Part shown: one piece after another, positions 54,402-64,000 of the stretch | How the letters are laid out: every line of letters starts with the position of its first letter | Numbering within the stretch: position 1 is the stretch's first letter | From: Campanula takesimana | Taxonomy: Eukaryota > Streptophyta > Magnoliopsida > Asterales > Campanulaceae | Assembly (NCBI GenBank): GCA_026119855.1 | Contig: JAOWBW010000270.1 | Coordinates: forward strand, 1-64,000 | Direction: 5' to 3' | Length of the DNA stretch: 64,000 nt | The notes under the pieces: model-generated | The model's database searches: none | Told to the model about the DNA's origin: nothing | The model's input: the letters and a program-made list of their open reading frames with translations, nothing else | Translations under genes and position numbers: made by a program

Positions 54402-54958
54402 TGTTAGGATTAATGCCTTTGAAATTGGGGACGCCTAATTTAGTGGATTAATTAACAAGTTCGTAATTCCGAGACAGAAGGAGTAAAATTGTTTTTGGAT
54501 AAGGCCGAAGGCCAAAGCCATAAAAACAGTAGGTGCCGCAATTCATGCTTTTCCAGTTTGCTGAAGTGGGCCACGCCAGTTGGTGTTTGTTTTGTTTGGT
54601 TTGACTTGGTTTAGTCAATTAGGATTAAGGAATCCTAGTTAAAATTAATTAGGACTTAGCCGTGTATATACATGCTGCGTGTATATTATACTCCCTCTGT
54701 CCCAAATTAAGCAAGTTGCTCAGTTTGCTCAGTTTACACAGAGAGATCAATAATTCTAGATCTAGGGTTTGCACAGTCAGGAATTTTGTGATCAAAATTC
54801 GTGCAAAGTAGATTAGTGTAATCTTGTGTAATTGTTTCTCCAGTGATAATAATATTCTCTCCCCTCCCCGTGGACGTAGCCAAGTTGGTGAACCACGTAG
54901 ATCTGTGTTCTTGTGATTGCTTTATTTTCTCATCAAGTCTTGTTCAATTGCTCTAACA
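54402..54958 (+). repeat. Element E 5' LTR (Tnt1-like Copia)
   Basis: The 557-bp LTR runs from TGTTAGGATT to GCTCTAACA. It has about seven substitutions relative to the right LTR (~1.3%). A primer-binding site GTGGTATCAGAGC follows at 54960-54972. Confidence 0.95.
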
Positions 54959-54959
54959 A

Positions 54960-54972
54960 GTGGTATCAGAGC
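54960..54972 (+). other. Primer-binding site of element E
   Basis: GTGGTATCAGAGC follows the LTR end after one base. It is of tRNA-iMet type. Confidence 0.88.
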
Positions 54973-55038
54973 TCTGGTTGTTCCAGAGTTTTGGTTCGTG
55001 GTTGGAGGTTCAGGGATTCCGCTGCAGAGAACAAGAAG

Positions 55039-58000
55039 ATGGGTCAAGGAGCAGATTCGATCGACAATTTTAATGGGAAGAATAGTTTTTCTCTCTGGCA
55101 GATCAAGATGAAGGCTTTGTTGATAGACAAAGATTTATGGGAACCGTTGGAGATTGCAATCAGGGATTGTAAGGATCCCAAGGGTAAGGCAATCACCGTA
55201 GAAGGGTTAGAGAAGGACAAACAAGCAGCCGCCAAGGAGGAAGTAGCATTGAAGAAGTTAGATCAGAAGGCTCACGCCAAGATCATCAGACAGTTGGATG
55301 ATGAGATCCTAACCAATGTTGCAGGAACAGACTCCGGAAGCGATCTTTGGTTGAAGTTGGAAGATATGTACATGACACGTTCATTGACCAACAAGTTATA
55401 CCTGAAGAAGAAGCTATATGATTGTCGTATGACTGAAGGTACACCCATAAATGATCATCTTGACAGATTTTCTTCTGCATTACTTGAACTGTGTAATATA
55501 GGAGTAGTTGTTGATGACGAGGATGCAGCCTTGCAGCTTTTAGTATCTTTACCTATGTCTTATGAACATTATGTCGATTCGTGCATAAACCGTAAAAATG
55601 GGATCTCTCTAGAGGAAGTGAAAACTTCTCTCAAGACGAGAGAATTGCGCCGAAAGGCGAGTGGGAATGAGGTAGGTACCCAGTCATTAGGTTTGTTTGC
55701 TAGTAGCAGTAACAGGTGTTCTAGTGGGAAGAAGAACAATCAAGGTAATTCTTCACACAAGAAGGGTCCGAAACCTGGGGATATCTGTAATTTCTGCAGA
55801 GAAAAGGGGCATTGGAAGTTCCATTGTCCCAGAAAGAAGCAAGGCAAGGTACCAGTCACAGCAGAGGCCATGACGGCCAGGGATTGCAGTTCAGATGAGG
55901 ATTATGCTCTAGTAACATCAGAATCAGCATGCGCATCTGATGCGTGGATTCTTGATTCAGGAGCTTCTTACCATATCAGTCCTAGGAGAGAATGGTTTAC
56001 CGGTTATAGGCAGATAGTTAGCGGTGATATAAGCATGGCCAACAGTGCAGTCTGTAAGGTTGTCGGTATTGGTTCGATCAAGGTCAAGACTCATGATGGT
56101 AAGTTTGTCACTTTGAACGAGGTTCGACACGTTCCGCTTATGATGAAGAATCTGATTTCTCTTAGTCAGTTAGACAGCAAAGGGTTCAGTTTCAAAGGTA
56201 AAGGTGGAGCAGTTAGTGTCTGTAATGGTTCAGAAGTGGTTCTGAGAGGCCTTAAGCGGGGCTCCTTGTATTTCCTCCAAAGAAGGACGCTTGTAGAGTC
56301 GACTATGGATGCATCAGAAGAGGTGAACGAGGGAGATATGTCTAAGCTGTGGCACATCAGGCTCGGTCACATGAGCACTCGAGAGATGCATGAGTTGACT
56401 AACAGAGATCTTCTTTATGGCCATAAGATCAAGGATCTTAAAGGCATTCTGGATTACATCTACTCAGAGAGTTGGGGACCTTCACGTCAGGAATTTCTAA
56501 GGGGGCACATATATGTTTTGTCTATGGTTGATGATTATTCGAGGAGGCCTTGGCTGGTTATCATGGAGCACAAGAATGAGGCTCTAAGGAATTTCAAGGA
56601 CTGGAAGACGGTAGTGGAGAACCAGACAGAGAAGAAGATCAAGAAGCTCCGGATAGATAATGGTTTGGAGATCTGCAGTACTGAGTTCGATTTGTTTTGC
56701 AGAAAGGTGGAGATTTCTAGACATCTCACCAGCAGAGGCACGCCACAGCAGAATGGTGTAGCAGAACGGATGAATCAGACATGGCTTGTAGGAGCGTTAT
56801 GCATGCTATCCAATGCAGAGTTGTCTAAACGTCTCTGGGCAGAAGCGCTTAGTATAACAAGTTACTTGATTAATCATGGACTTCATACCGGTATTGGCCT
56901 CAAGTCCCCTATGAGGTATGGACTGGTAAATCCACGATTGTTTTAAGTGTTGGTGGTGTTGATAAACAGGTGGAGCAACAAGATACTGAAGAATTAGTTG
57001 TCCCACAGTCAGATGTTAATCAGGATCCACTAACAGAGACAAAGACTGAAGCACCAGAAAGTTCAAGTTCAGTTCCCGAAGAACATGGGTTAGCACAAGG
57101 AAGGTCTAGAAGAGCTAATTTCGGGAAGCCTCCAGAGAGGTATGGATTTAAAGACTTGATGTCTTATGCACTACTGGTTGCTGAGAAAGTGTAGTCCGTT
57201 CTTATGGAACCCTCTACTTTCAATAAAGCAGATACATGTTCAGAGTCATCTCAGTGGTATGCGGCTATGGGTGATGAGATGGAGTCTCTTCACAGGAATC
57301 AGACTTGGAAGTTGACTACAAGGCCAGAAGGTAGGAAGATTGTAACTTGCAAGTGGATCTTCAAGAAAAAGGAATGGATGTCACCGGCAGAAGGGATCAA
57401 GTATAAAGCTCGAGTTATTGCAAGGGGTTTCACACAGAAAGAGGAGGTGGACTACAATGGGGTCTTCTCAATAGTGGTCAGACACACTTCGATCAGAGTG
57501 TTGCTAGAAATAGAGGGAGAAATATACATAACAGAGTCGGAAGGATTCCAAGTTCCTGGTAACGATGATCAAGTTTGTAGATTGAAGCAATCGCCTAGGC
57601 AGTGGTACAAAGGATTTGACAGCTATATGATAGCAGCAGTGAAGAAGTCAGAGATTCAGAAGCTGAAAAGGCTTATTGGTCGCAGAGATGAAGGGTTTGG
57701 GTAACGCGAAGAGAATTCTGGGTATGGAGATCTATAGAGATAGAGCCAAACGGAAACTGTTCTTATCCCAGAAAAGATACATCAAGATTATTTCAGAGAG
57801 GTTTGGTAGGTCAACAGCTAAGGCTATAGACACTCTGGGTGCAGTGAATGCACAGACAGTCGCATTTGGGCCCAAATCGACTAAGGAGAAAGAGTATATG
57901 GCTCGAGTATCCTATGCTAGTGCAGTTGGTAGTTTGATGTATGCTACAGTGAGCACCAGCAATGTCAGACTCGTCTATGGAGATGAGACATAATGTGCAG

Positions 58001-58437
58001 TCAAAGGTTTCTCAGATTCATGGGATATTGATACAAGAAGATCGAAGACCGGATATGTGTTCACTCTTGGTGGGTCAGTTGTCAGTTGGAAGGCTACATT
58101 GCAGGCGACAGTGACGTTGTCTACAACAGAAGCATAATACATGGCATTGACAGAGTCTGCTAATGAAGGAATATGGTTGAAGGGTTTGATCAGCGATCTT
58201 GGGATACATCAGGATCAGGCTATTATTTATTGCGATAGTTTGAGCGCGATTTGTTTGGCCAAGGATCAAGAGAGGACCAAGCACATTGATGTCAGATATC
58301 ACTTTATAAGGGATGAGAGACGGGTAAAGGTGAAGAAGGTAGGGACGGCGGACAACCCTGCAGATATGTTCACAAAACCCGTGACGGGGAGCAAGTTCCA
58401 ACATTGTTTGGACTTGCTTAATGTTCGCAGCTATTAG
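55039..58437 (+). pseudogene. Element E gag-pol (Tnt1-like Copia), internally deleted
   Basis: The ATG at 55039 begins a Tnt1-type gag (IDNFNGKNSFSLWQIKM). The open frame runs to 56946 through the knuckle CNFCREKGHWKFHC (~55790), protease (WILDSGASYHIS, ~55945) and integrase (WHIRLGHM ~56350, RIDNGLE ~56655, QNGVAERMNQT ~56750). The second half of the integrase zinc motif is missing: IKDLK at ~56428 joins GILDY in frame. After a break at 56946 come RT and RNase H remnants in shifted pieces (56970-57194, 57204-57704, 57676-57993, 58141-58437). RT lacks both the LDVKTAF and the YVDD catalytic segments. RNase H keeps CDSLSAI and ADMFTKPV. Total element length is ~4.7 kb, shorter than a standard Tnt1. 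It cannot encode active RT or integrase. Confidence 0.88.
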
Positions 58438-58489
58438 ATAGCAGAAGAGGCGAGGGGGAGGAAAGATTTGTTATTTGGGAGATTCAAAG

Positions 58490-58503
58490 TCAAGGTGGAG
58501 ATT
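58490..58503 (+). other. Polypurine tract of element E
   Basis: CAAGGTGGAGATT immediately precedes the right LTR. Confidence 0.83.
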
Positions 58504-59060
58504 TGTTAGGATTAATGCCTTTGAAATTGGGGACGCCTAATTTAGTGGATTAATTAATAAGTTCGTAATTCCGAGACAGAAGGAGTAAAATTGTTTTTGG
58601 CTAAGGCCGAAGGCCAAAGCCATAAAAACAGTAGGTGCCGCAATTCATGCTTTTCCAGTTTGCTGAAGTGGGCCACGCCAGTTGGTGTTTGTTTTGTTTG
58701 GTTTGACTTCGCTTAGTCAATTAGGATTAAGGAATCCTAGTTAAAATTAATTAGGACTTAGCCGTGTATATACATGCTGCGTGTATATTATACTCCCTCT
58801 GTCCCAAATTAAGCAAGTTGCTCAGTTTGCTCAGTTTACACAGAGAGATCAATAATTCTAGATCTAGGGTTTGCACAGTCAGGAATTTTGTGATCAAAAT
58901 TCGTGCAAAGTAGATTAGTGTGATCTTGTGTAATTGTTTCTCCAGTGATAATAATATTCTCTTCCCTCCCCGTGGACGTAGCCAAGTTGGTGAACCACGT
59001 AGATCTGTGTTCTTGTGATTGCTTTATTTTCTCATTAAGTCTTGTTCAATTGCTCTAACA
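58504..59060 (+). repeat. Element E 3' LTR
   Basis: 557 bp, the same length as the left LTR. It is followed by the GTTCC duplication (59061-59065). Confidence 0.95.
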
Positions 59061-60373
59061 GTTCCAATGAATGTTGTAATCATTACCCATCATCATCATT
59101 AACCACCAATCATTAGATCATGATGCTTAGGAATTTTAGGCAATATTGGTGTAATCATTAGGTGATGATTAATTAATTAAAAATAAAAACAAAAAAACTT
59201 TCTCCCTATCTTTTTGGCGGCGGCAATAAGAAAAAATTAGGGTTGACTTTTTGGGGTTGACCGCACCCCTCAAAAAAAATATTATAGTTTGGTCCCTGCA
59301 CTTCAGAAATTGCAGTTTGGTCCCTGAGTTTCAGAATACTCCAGAACAACCCAGATTTTCAGAAATTCTAGATCAGTCCCTAGATTAAAAAAAAAGTATT
59401 TTTCTTTGCTTGTTTTACTCTGTCCCCATATGTGCAATAAATGATTTATGTTATATACATGTATTGTTTTTGCGCTAACATCTTTTGCAGCGGAGTATAA
59501 AAAAAATGAATAAATTAGGGATGACTACTGTACTCATTCTTTAGTTTATTTTGCACCCATTAATGGGTAATGCAAGCACTGTGAGTACTTCTATTCCTCT
59601 CTTCTATGTTCTCTTATGTGCTCTTCTTCTTCTCAAAAATCTTTGCAAACTCGAACTACGTTGACCTGAGTCTCTCTTTCTTTTTCTGAAGATTGAGAGA
59701 AACGTAGGCAACCACTTTGGTCCGGTCAATCTTTTACTTGCTTTCAAAAAAAAAAATCTCTATTTTCACCTTGACATCTAGAACTTAACTCTCACACACG
59801 TGCACTCATGTAGATTAATTGCACTACATACCCTATAAACCCGGGTCCCAATCGGAGGACGGATGTCGGTCAGCACCCCCATTCTAACGAATGGCCCTTG
59901 CCGGTCTCTCCAAAGATGGTGTGCCCACTCCGTGACACGCTCCTAGACTGTGTTCATGGAGAGCCTCAGCCGTAAGCCTTGTATCAACCTCATGCATACA
60001 TACTAGTTAATAAGACACTTCTCGAGACCGGTCGGTTCGATTCTTAGGGTTGTTTTAATCTTTGCCCAAGATAACGCATCTTTACAATCTATAATTCTCC
60101 CTTGTGAATATGACGAATGTCCCTTCGGTAAAATGTTGAACAAAGGATTTTGAAATAATGGAGAACCTCTCTACGGAAATCCGAGTTTGTGTTTTCCTAC
60201 TTTCACTATTCTGTGCGGGATTATGGATGCCATTTTGGCTTAGTTTCGACCGCACCGTTAAACATGTCCATTTCGGTTGTCCCTTAAAATTCACAAGGTT
60301 TGATTGCATTAATGCGTTGTTTAACAAAGTACAAAAAAATTACGGGATCACTTAGGTTTGGCTAAATTGAATG

Positions 60374-60478
60374 GTGGATTCCGATGAGAATATGGGACCT
60401 TTGCTCAAATTGTCCATTTGGGAGAGTGCAATACAGGTGAAAAACAATGGGCTCATATTCCAGGGTGACAGAATCCAC
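60374..60478 (+). other. Candidate structured leader RNA (stem-loop), F2 copy
   Basis: The outer stem GTGGATTC (60374-60381) pairs with GAATCCAC (60471-60478). An inner stem around GAATATG (60388-60394) pairs with CATATTC (60454-60460). The internal-loop words CGATGAG and GGTGAC resemble those in F1, but the apical loop is longer. It lies ~310 bp before the gag start. Confidence 0.6.
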
Positions 60479-60570
60479 TATTCCATGATATTAGATAGAA
60501 ACCCCCCAAAACGGATTAAGTTTCGTCCGACCAAAATTAGGAATTAAAACTGAAGTCTGTGTTCTGTGCT

Positions 60571-60612
60571 GGATGCCTCGTACGAGACATCCTTATCTCG
60601 TACGAGACATCC
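60571..60612 (+). repeat. CTCGTACGAG palindromes in F2 leader (distal)
   Basis: Two copies of CTCGTACGAGACATCC occur within 42 bp. A fifth, degenerate, copy (CTCATACGAG) is at ~63743. Confidence 0.85.
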
Positions 60613-60787
60613 CCTTCTGTCCGTGTCAGTTTCTGTGATGTGCTCGTTTGGTCAACCTTCACTCACTCTTAAGCCTATACACCTCATAAAGCCAACTTGT
60701 TGGGACCTTAATCTGGGTTTAACGTAATATCTATACCATTAGGTCCGTCCGAATCGCAACTAGATCGTTCCAAACTCACCCGACACC

Positions 60788-62134
60788 ATGACTGGAAGCA
60801 ACGACACCAATACTGATAATCTCAATGAGGCCAAAGCTGAAATCTTGAAAGCCGCCAAGCAACTAGATGAGAAGCAAGCTCGCATAGATGACTTAGTTGC
60901 CGAGCTCCATGTATTGAGAGTCAAGAAAGCTAAGAAACAAAAGAAGAAGGATTATGAATCCCCCGCCTCCTCCGAAGACGAGGCATCCTCTAGAAAGAAA
61001 GACAAGAAGTCTAAGAAGAAGCACTATGATTCTGACTCTTCTTCCTCCTCTTCCTCCTCCGATGACCAGGAACATGTCTTTGAGACTACCAAGTCAAAGA
61101 AAGAAGGTATTGGTGACAACAAAAAGGTTGATGCTCCTGTGACCATGAATTACCTTGAAAAGAAGCTTGCTTCACTTGACACTCCAAAGGGATCGTTCAC
61201 TCCTTTCGATCCGGATTCTCTTCGACAATCCATCACCAAGCTTCCACGCAAGTATAAGACTTCTGATATGGCAAAGTTCAATGGCACAACTTGTCCCAGA
61301 GCTCATGTTGAAACCTATACTTGGGCCATGTTACCAATGGGTGTTGATGATAACATTTTAGCCCAAAGTTTTCCTCAAACTTGAGAGGGTGCCGCAAGAG
61401 ATTGGTACATGTCACTTCCGATGTCCACTAGGCTTGATTGGTCAGAAGTATGTCGAGTGTTCCAAAGGAAGTTTGAAGACAACTCTACATACTGCCCTAC
61501 TAGGAGGGATCTTGAGCAAACCAAGCAATACCCAAATGAGTCTTTTGCTGAATTTGCTAGAAGGTGGAGGCTCAAGCTCACAGAAATCATTGAAAGACTT
61601 AGTCTTAAAGAACAAATCCACATCTTTCTCCAATGTCTCCGTGAGGAATTTCAAGACAAGCTTGCGGGTAATTACTTTCCTAGCTTCAATGAGCTCCACG
61701 AATCCGGAATAAGGATCGATGACCTCCTCAAGTCTAAAAGAAAGAGTAGTAGTTATCGCTACGAACACAAAGGTTCATCCAATAAAGAAACATCCATCAA
61801 TGCTATAGCTTTCAACAACCAAGGAAAAGGCAACTACTTCGCTGTTCCCCCTCCCAAAAGAGAGAAGAAAGAAAGAGTCTACAACAAGCTAGAAGGGATC
61901 ACTCAAGAAGAACTCTTTGACATACTAGTAGAGAAGGGAAAGATCACACCAAGAAATCCTCCTACTACACCAAGGGAACTCCCCCCTCATCATGCTCACC
62001 ACCTCCTCTGCAAGTTCCACAAGGCAACCGGCCATGACACCAACTCTTGTAAACACTTAAAGGATGTGATCCAAGATCTCATTGACAACAAGGAACTTGA
62101 AGCGCCGAATGTCATCACCAATCCGCTCCCTTAG
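60788..62134 (+). pseudogene. F2 gag (Tat/Ogre-type Gypsy), one stop
   Basis: The ATG at 60788 opens a 449-codon frame with a single in-frame TGA at 61382-61384 where Trp is expected. Residues ~10-50 form a charged helix. Residues 55-100 are a Lys/Ser/Asp-rich low-complexity stretch (61000-61060). The capsid core follows (FNGTTCPRAHVETY ~61275; WRLKLTEI ~61570). The C-terminus has CKFHKATGHDTNSC and LKDVIQDLIDN (~62010-62090). No protease or pol follows within the window. Confidence 0.82.
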
Positions 62135-64000
62135 AAGCAAGAAGAATAAAGCCTCAAGAAGAGTCGTTCTGTCATTCTAGTCCATCTTCCCTCTTTCTTA
62201 GTTTGTGTCAACTATCGAGTCTGTTTGAATCCAAGTTATTAATAAAAGTCATTCTTTTTCCTATACACTACTCTAAGGTTGTTCTACCTTTTGAATTTCT
62301 CTCTAATTCATGAAATGGATCCGCAAACAATAAATGTCATTAATCTAAAACCTTGAAATTGATAATAGAAATGTCTAAACAAGTTTTGAAAAGAAGGCCT
62401 GGGGGCTACATATTACTATCACTGCGCTCATGTCAGAAGTTGAAGGACCACAATGGGAGAAAGGCAAATGCATTATCATTCCCAAACAAAAGTGGAAGGA
62501 CCACAATGGAAGAAAGTCAAAGGCGTTATCATTCCCAAAGAAAAGTGGGGCTACTCAATTTAAGCTTTGAGGAAAAAAAACTCTCAAGCTTTCATAACCC
62601 CACAAAGAAGGAGTTTCAACCACACACATAATGAAGTCAAAAAAGGAGGCCTCTCATCTCCTCCTACAACGAAGATTAAATCCAAATGAATAAAAAAAGT
62701 GAGACTCCTAAATTGAAGACCGTCTCCATCATCCGTAGATATCACTCATGAAGAAATCCGAAGAGCGCACTAATGGTTAGGCCTTCTCCTCAAAACTTTT
62801 CAAGACATTTCTAGATGATTCACTTGCAAAATAATTGAACAAGCACTTAAGACATCAAAAATAAATACTAGTGTCTATTAAAGGTAGAACTATCTTTCTA
62901 ATACTTTGAACTGAGTAGCATTCATTGTTGAGTCTAGGGGCTTCCTCTCTCATACACTTCTCTTTGAAACCAAGCATCAAGGCTAGGGGATTTTCATTCT
63001 TTCCGTCCCCTTTCAATTCCTATTCAAGATGTACGAACTCGTTAAAGTAACTCCGCACTAGGGGCTATCCTCTTTTCCTCTAACTCTAATTATAATGGGC
63101 ATTACCCTCACCGAGTCGATGCTTGGAATACACTTCCCGAAAGCCAAGTCGATAGCTAAAATGTCTAATACATTCAAACCCAAAAATCTTGCATGTCTCT
63201 TTCCCAATAAGAGAAAATCTACTCTCCTCTCTGAGTCATCTTCGAGTACATACTCAGTCAAAAAAAAAAAAAGAGAGACACAAAAGAGATGCGCGCTAGA
63301 TTGAATACCCGAAAGGGCGGTCTAGGCAAAAATCAGGGTGCGTCACAAAGAAAAAAAAAATATATATATATATAAATAAGGAGAGCATTCTTCAAATCAT
63401 TTCTTCTTCAACCCTCCTCTTTCCTTAAATCAATCAAGTGGGATAGCACTCTTTTTCAAGTCAAAACAGCCTCATAAGCCTGTTCATGGGGTCATCTAAA
63501 ACATACAAGATTCTTGGGGCTTGACTTAGACCAAAGCATGAGATAAACTTGGGGGAATAGATAACGTCTCTCGTCACCTTCACCAGAGACTTTCGGACAT
63601 GGAATTCTAGAGTGATTCAAAAGTACGCCTAGCCTACTTAGAGCTTACGCATCAATGGTTGTCAGACAAATAGTTGTCTCTCTTGACACAACATAACTAA
63701 AGGAACGATCTGGACGGATCATCTTGCATAAGGCAAACGAGTCTCATACGAGACAACCATCAGAGAAACCCCGTGGCACATCACCTCTGCAGAGAACCTG
63801 ATTAGGTCCCAACTTGTCAAAACAGGTCCCCGCACATACACATAAATCAACACATACAGTTCATCACCAATAAACATCCCATCGCGAATCCATGCTATTC
63901 ACACTACTTACACCAAGGTTGACCGACCGGGCATGCACATAAATTTGTCACCGCCGCATGAGTCTAATCCAAAGATAAAATCGAAACTAAATTGGTTGCT
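62135..64000 (+). other. F2 region downstream of gag, non-coding
   Basis: About 1.9 kb without a supported gene. Visible are a ~58-bp imperfect tandem duplication (62438-62548, GGACCACAATGG... twice), A-rich and (AT)n tracts at 63343-63375, and a degenerate CTCATACGAG site at ~63743. The region is probably internal Tat/Ogre sequence, but no protease or RT motif is visible. Confidence 0.5.
62438..62548 (+). repeat. Imperfect ~58-bp tandem duplication
   Basis: Two copies each contain AAGGACCACAATGG and ATTATCATTCCCAAA with a few substitutions. Confidence 0.75.

Larger units (their letters stand above)
59061..60787 (+). other. F2 leader (Tat/Ogre-like), distal part
   Basis: This continues the F2 leader interrupted by E. 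About 1.7 kb carry no convincing gene; short ORFs (for example 60158-60355) have no recognisable domain. It contains the structured element at 60374-60478 and palindromes at 60571-60612, then the gag ATG at 60788. Ogre elements are known to carry long leaders, which fits. Confidence 0.65.

Noticed and set aside
2324..54972. tRNA genes at the TGGTATCAGAGC sites
   Set aside because: Only the 3' complement of the tRNA is present, adjacent to LTR ends; no cloverleaf surrounds it.
60158..60355. 65-codon ORF with hydrophobic stretch in F2 leader
   Set aside because: No support beyond an open frame; it lies in a non-coding leader and I see no F1 counterpart.
51552..60478. Hammerhead ribozyme suggested by CGATGAG between two stems
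   Set aside because: The hammerhead core needs CUGANGA plus GAAA at the three-way junction; no GAAA lies at the required place and there are only two stems.

Overview
This is plant nuclear DNA, most likely from a eudicot. It is almost entirely nested LTR retrotransposons plus three non-autonomous hAT elements. I find no host gene, rRNA, tRNA gene or CRISPR array. The plant call rests on Tekay/Del-type chromoviruses with tRNA-iMet primer sites, a Sirevirus-like Copia element, a Tnt1-like Copia element and Tat/Ogre-like Gypsy sequence. The species cannot be named from this window.

Layout. (1) 1-193 is a rearranged piece of the LTR of a large minus-strand Sirevirus-like Copia element, here 'C'. 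(2) 194-16182 is a plus-strand array of a Tekay-type element 'A': LTR1 (5'-truncated), internal 1 (gag deleted), LTR2, internal 2 (gag present), LTR3, and a stub of internal 3. (3) 16183-25010 is a second Tekay-type element 'B', with a 5'-truncated left LTR, a nearly intact gag-pol and a full 3' LTR. (4) 25011-47410 is the rest of C. In minus-strand order it has 5' LTR 46021-47410, gag-protease, integrase, RT-RNase H, a very long decayed third ORF (29920-25669), and 3' LTR ending at 25340. C pol is split by a young Copia element 'D' (33835-43122, target duplication GGTTG). D has an intact 1318-residue polyprotein. It carries two inverted copies of a CCGG-rich hAT MITE, one of them inside its primer-binding site. 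(5) 47411-50772 is the gag and 5' LTR of a minus-strand relative of A, here A'. C sits in its gag. (6) 50773-64000 is Tat/Ogre-like material: F1 leader and short gag-like ORF (with a 690-bp hAT inside), a shared LTR about 53182-54149, a tRNA-Arg-type primer site, and F2 leader and gag. The F2 leader is interrupted by Tnt1-like element 'E' (54402-59060, target duplication GTTCC).

The nesting reaches about five levels: F1, A', C, D, MITE. The encoded functions are retrotransposon functions only: capsid, protease, integrase, RT and RNase H, plus one unexplained Sirevirus ORF3. The most interesting signals are non-coding. One is clusters of short CG-containing inverted repeats, different in each element family, inside LTRs and leaders. 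The other is a stem-loop with compensatory changes just upstream of gag in the two Tat-like copies.
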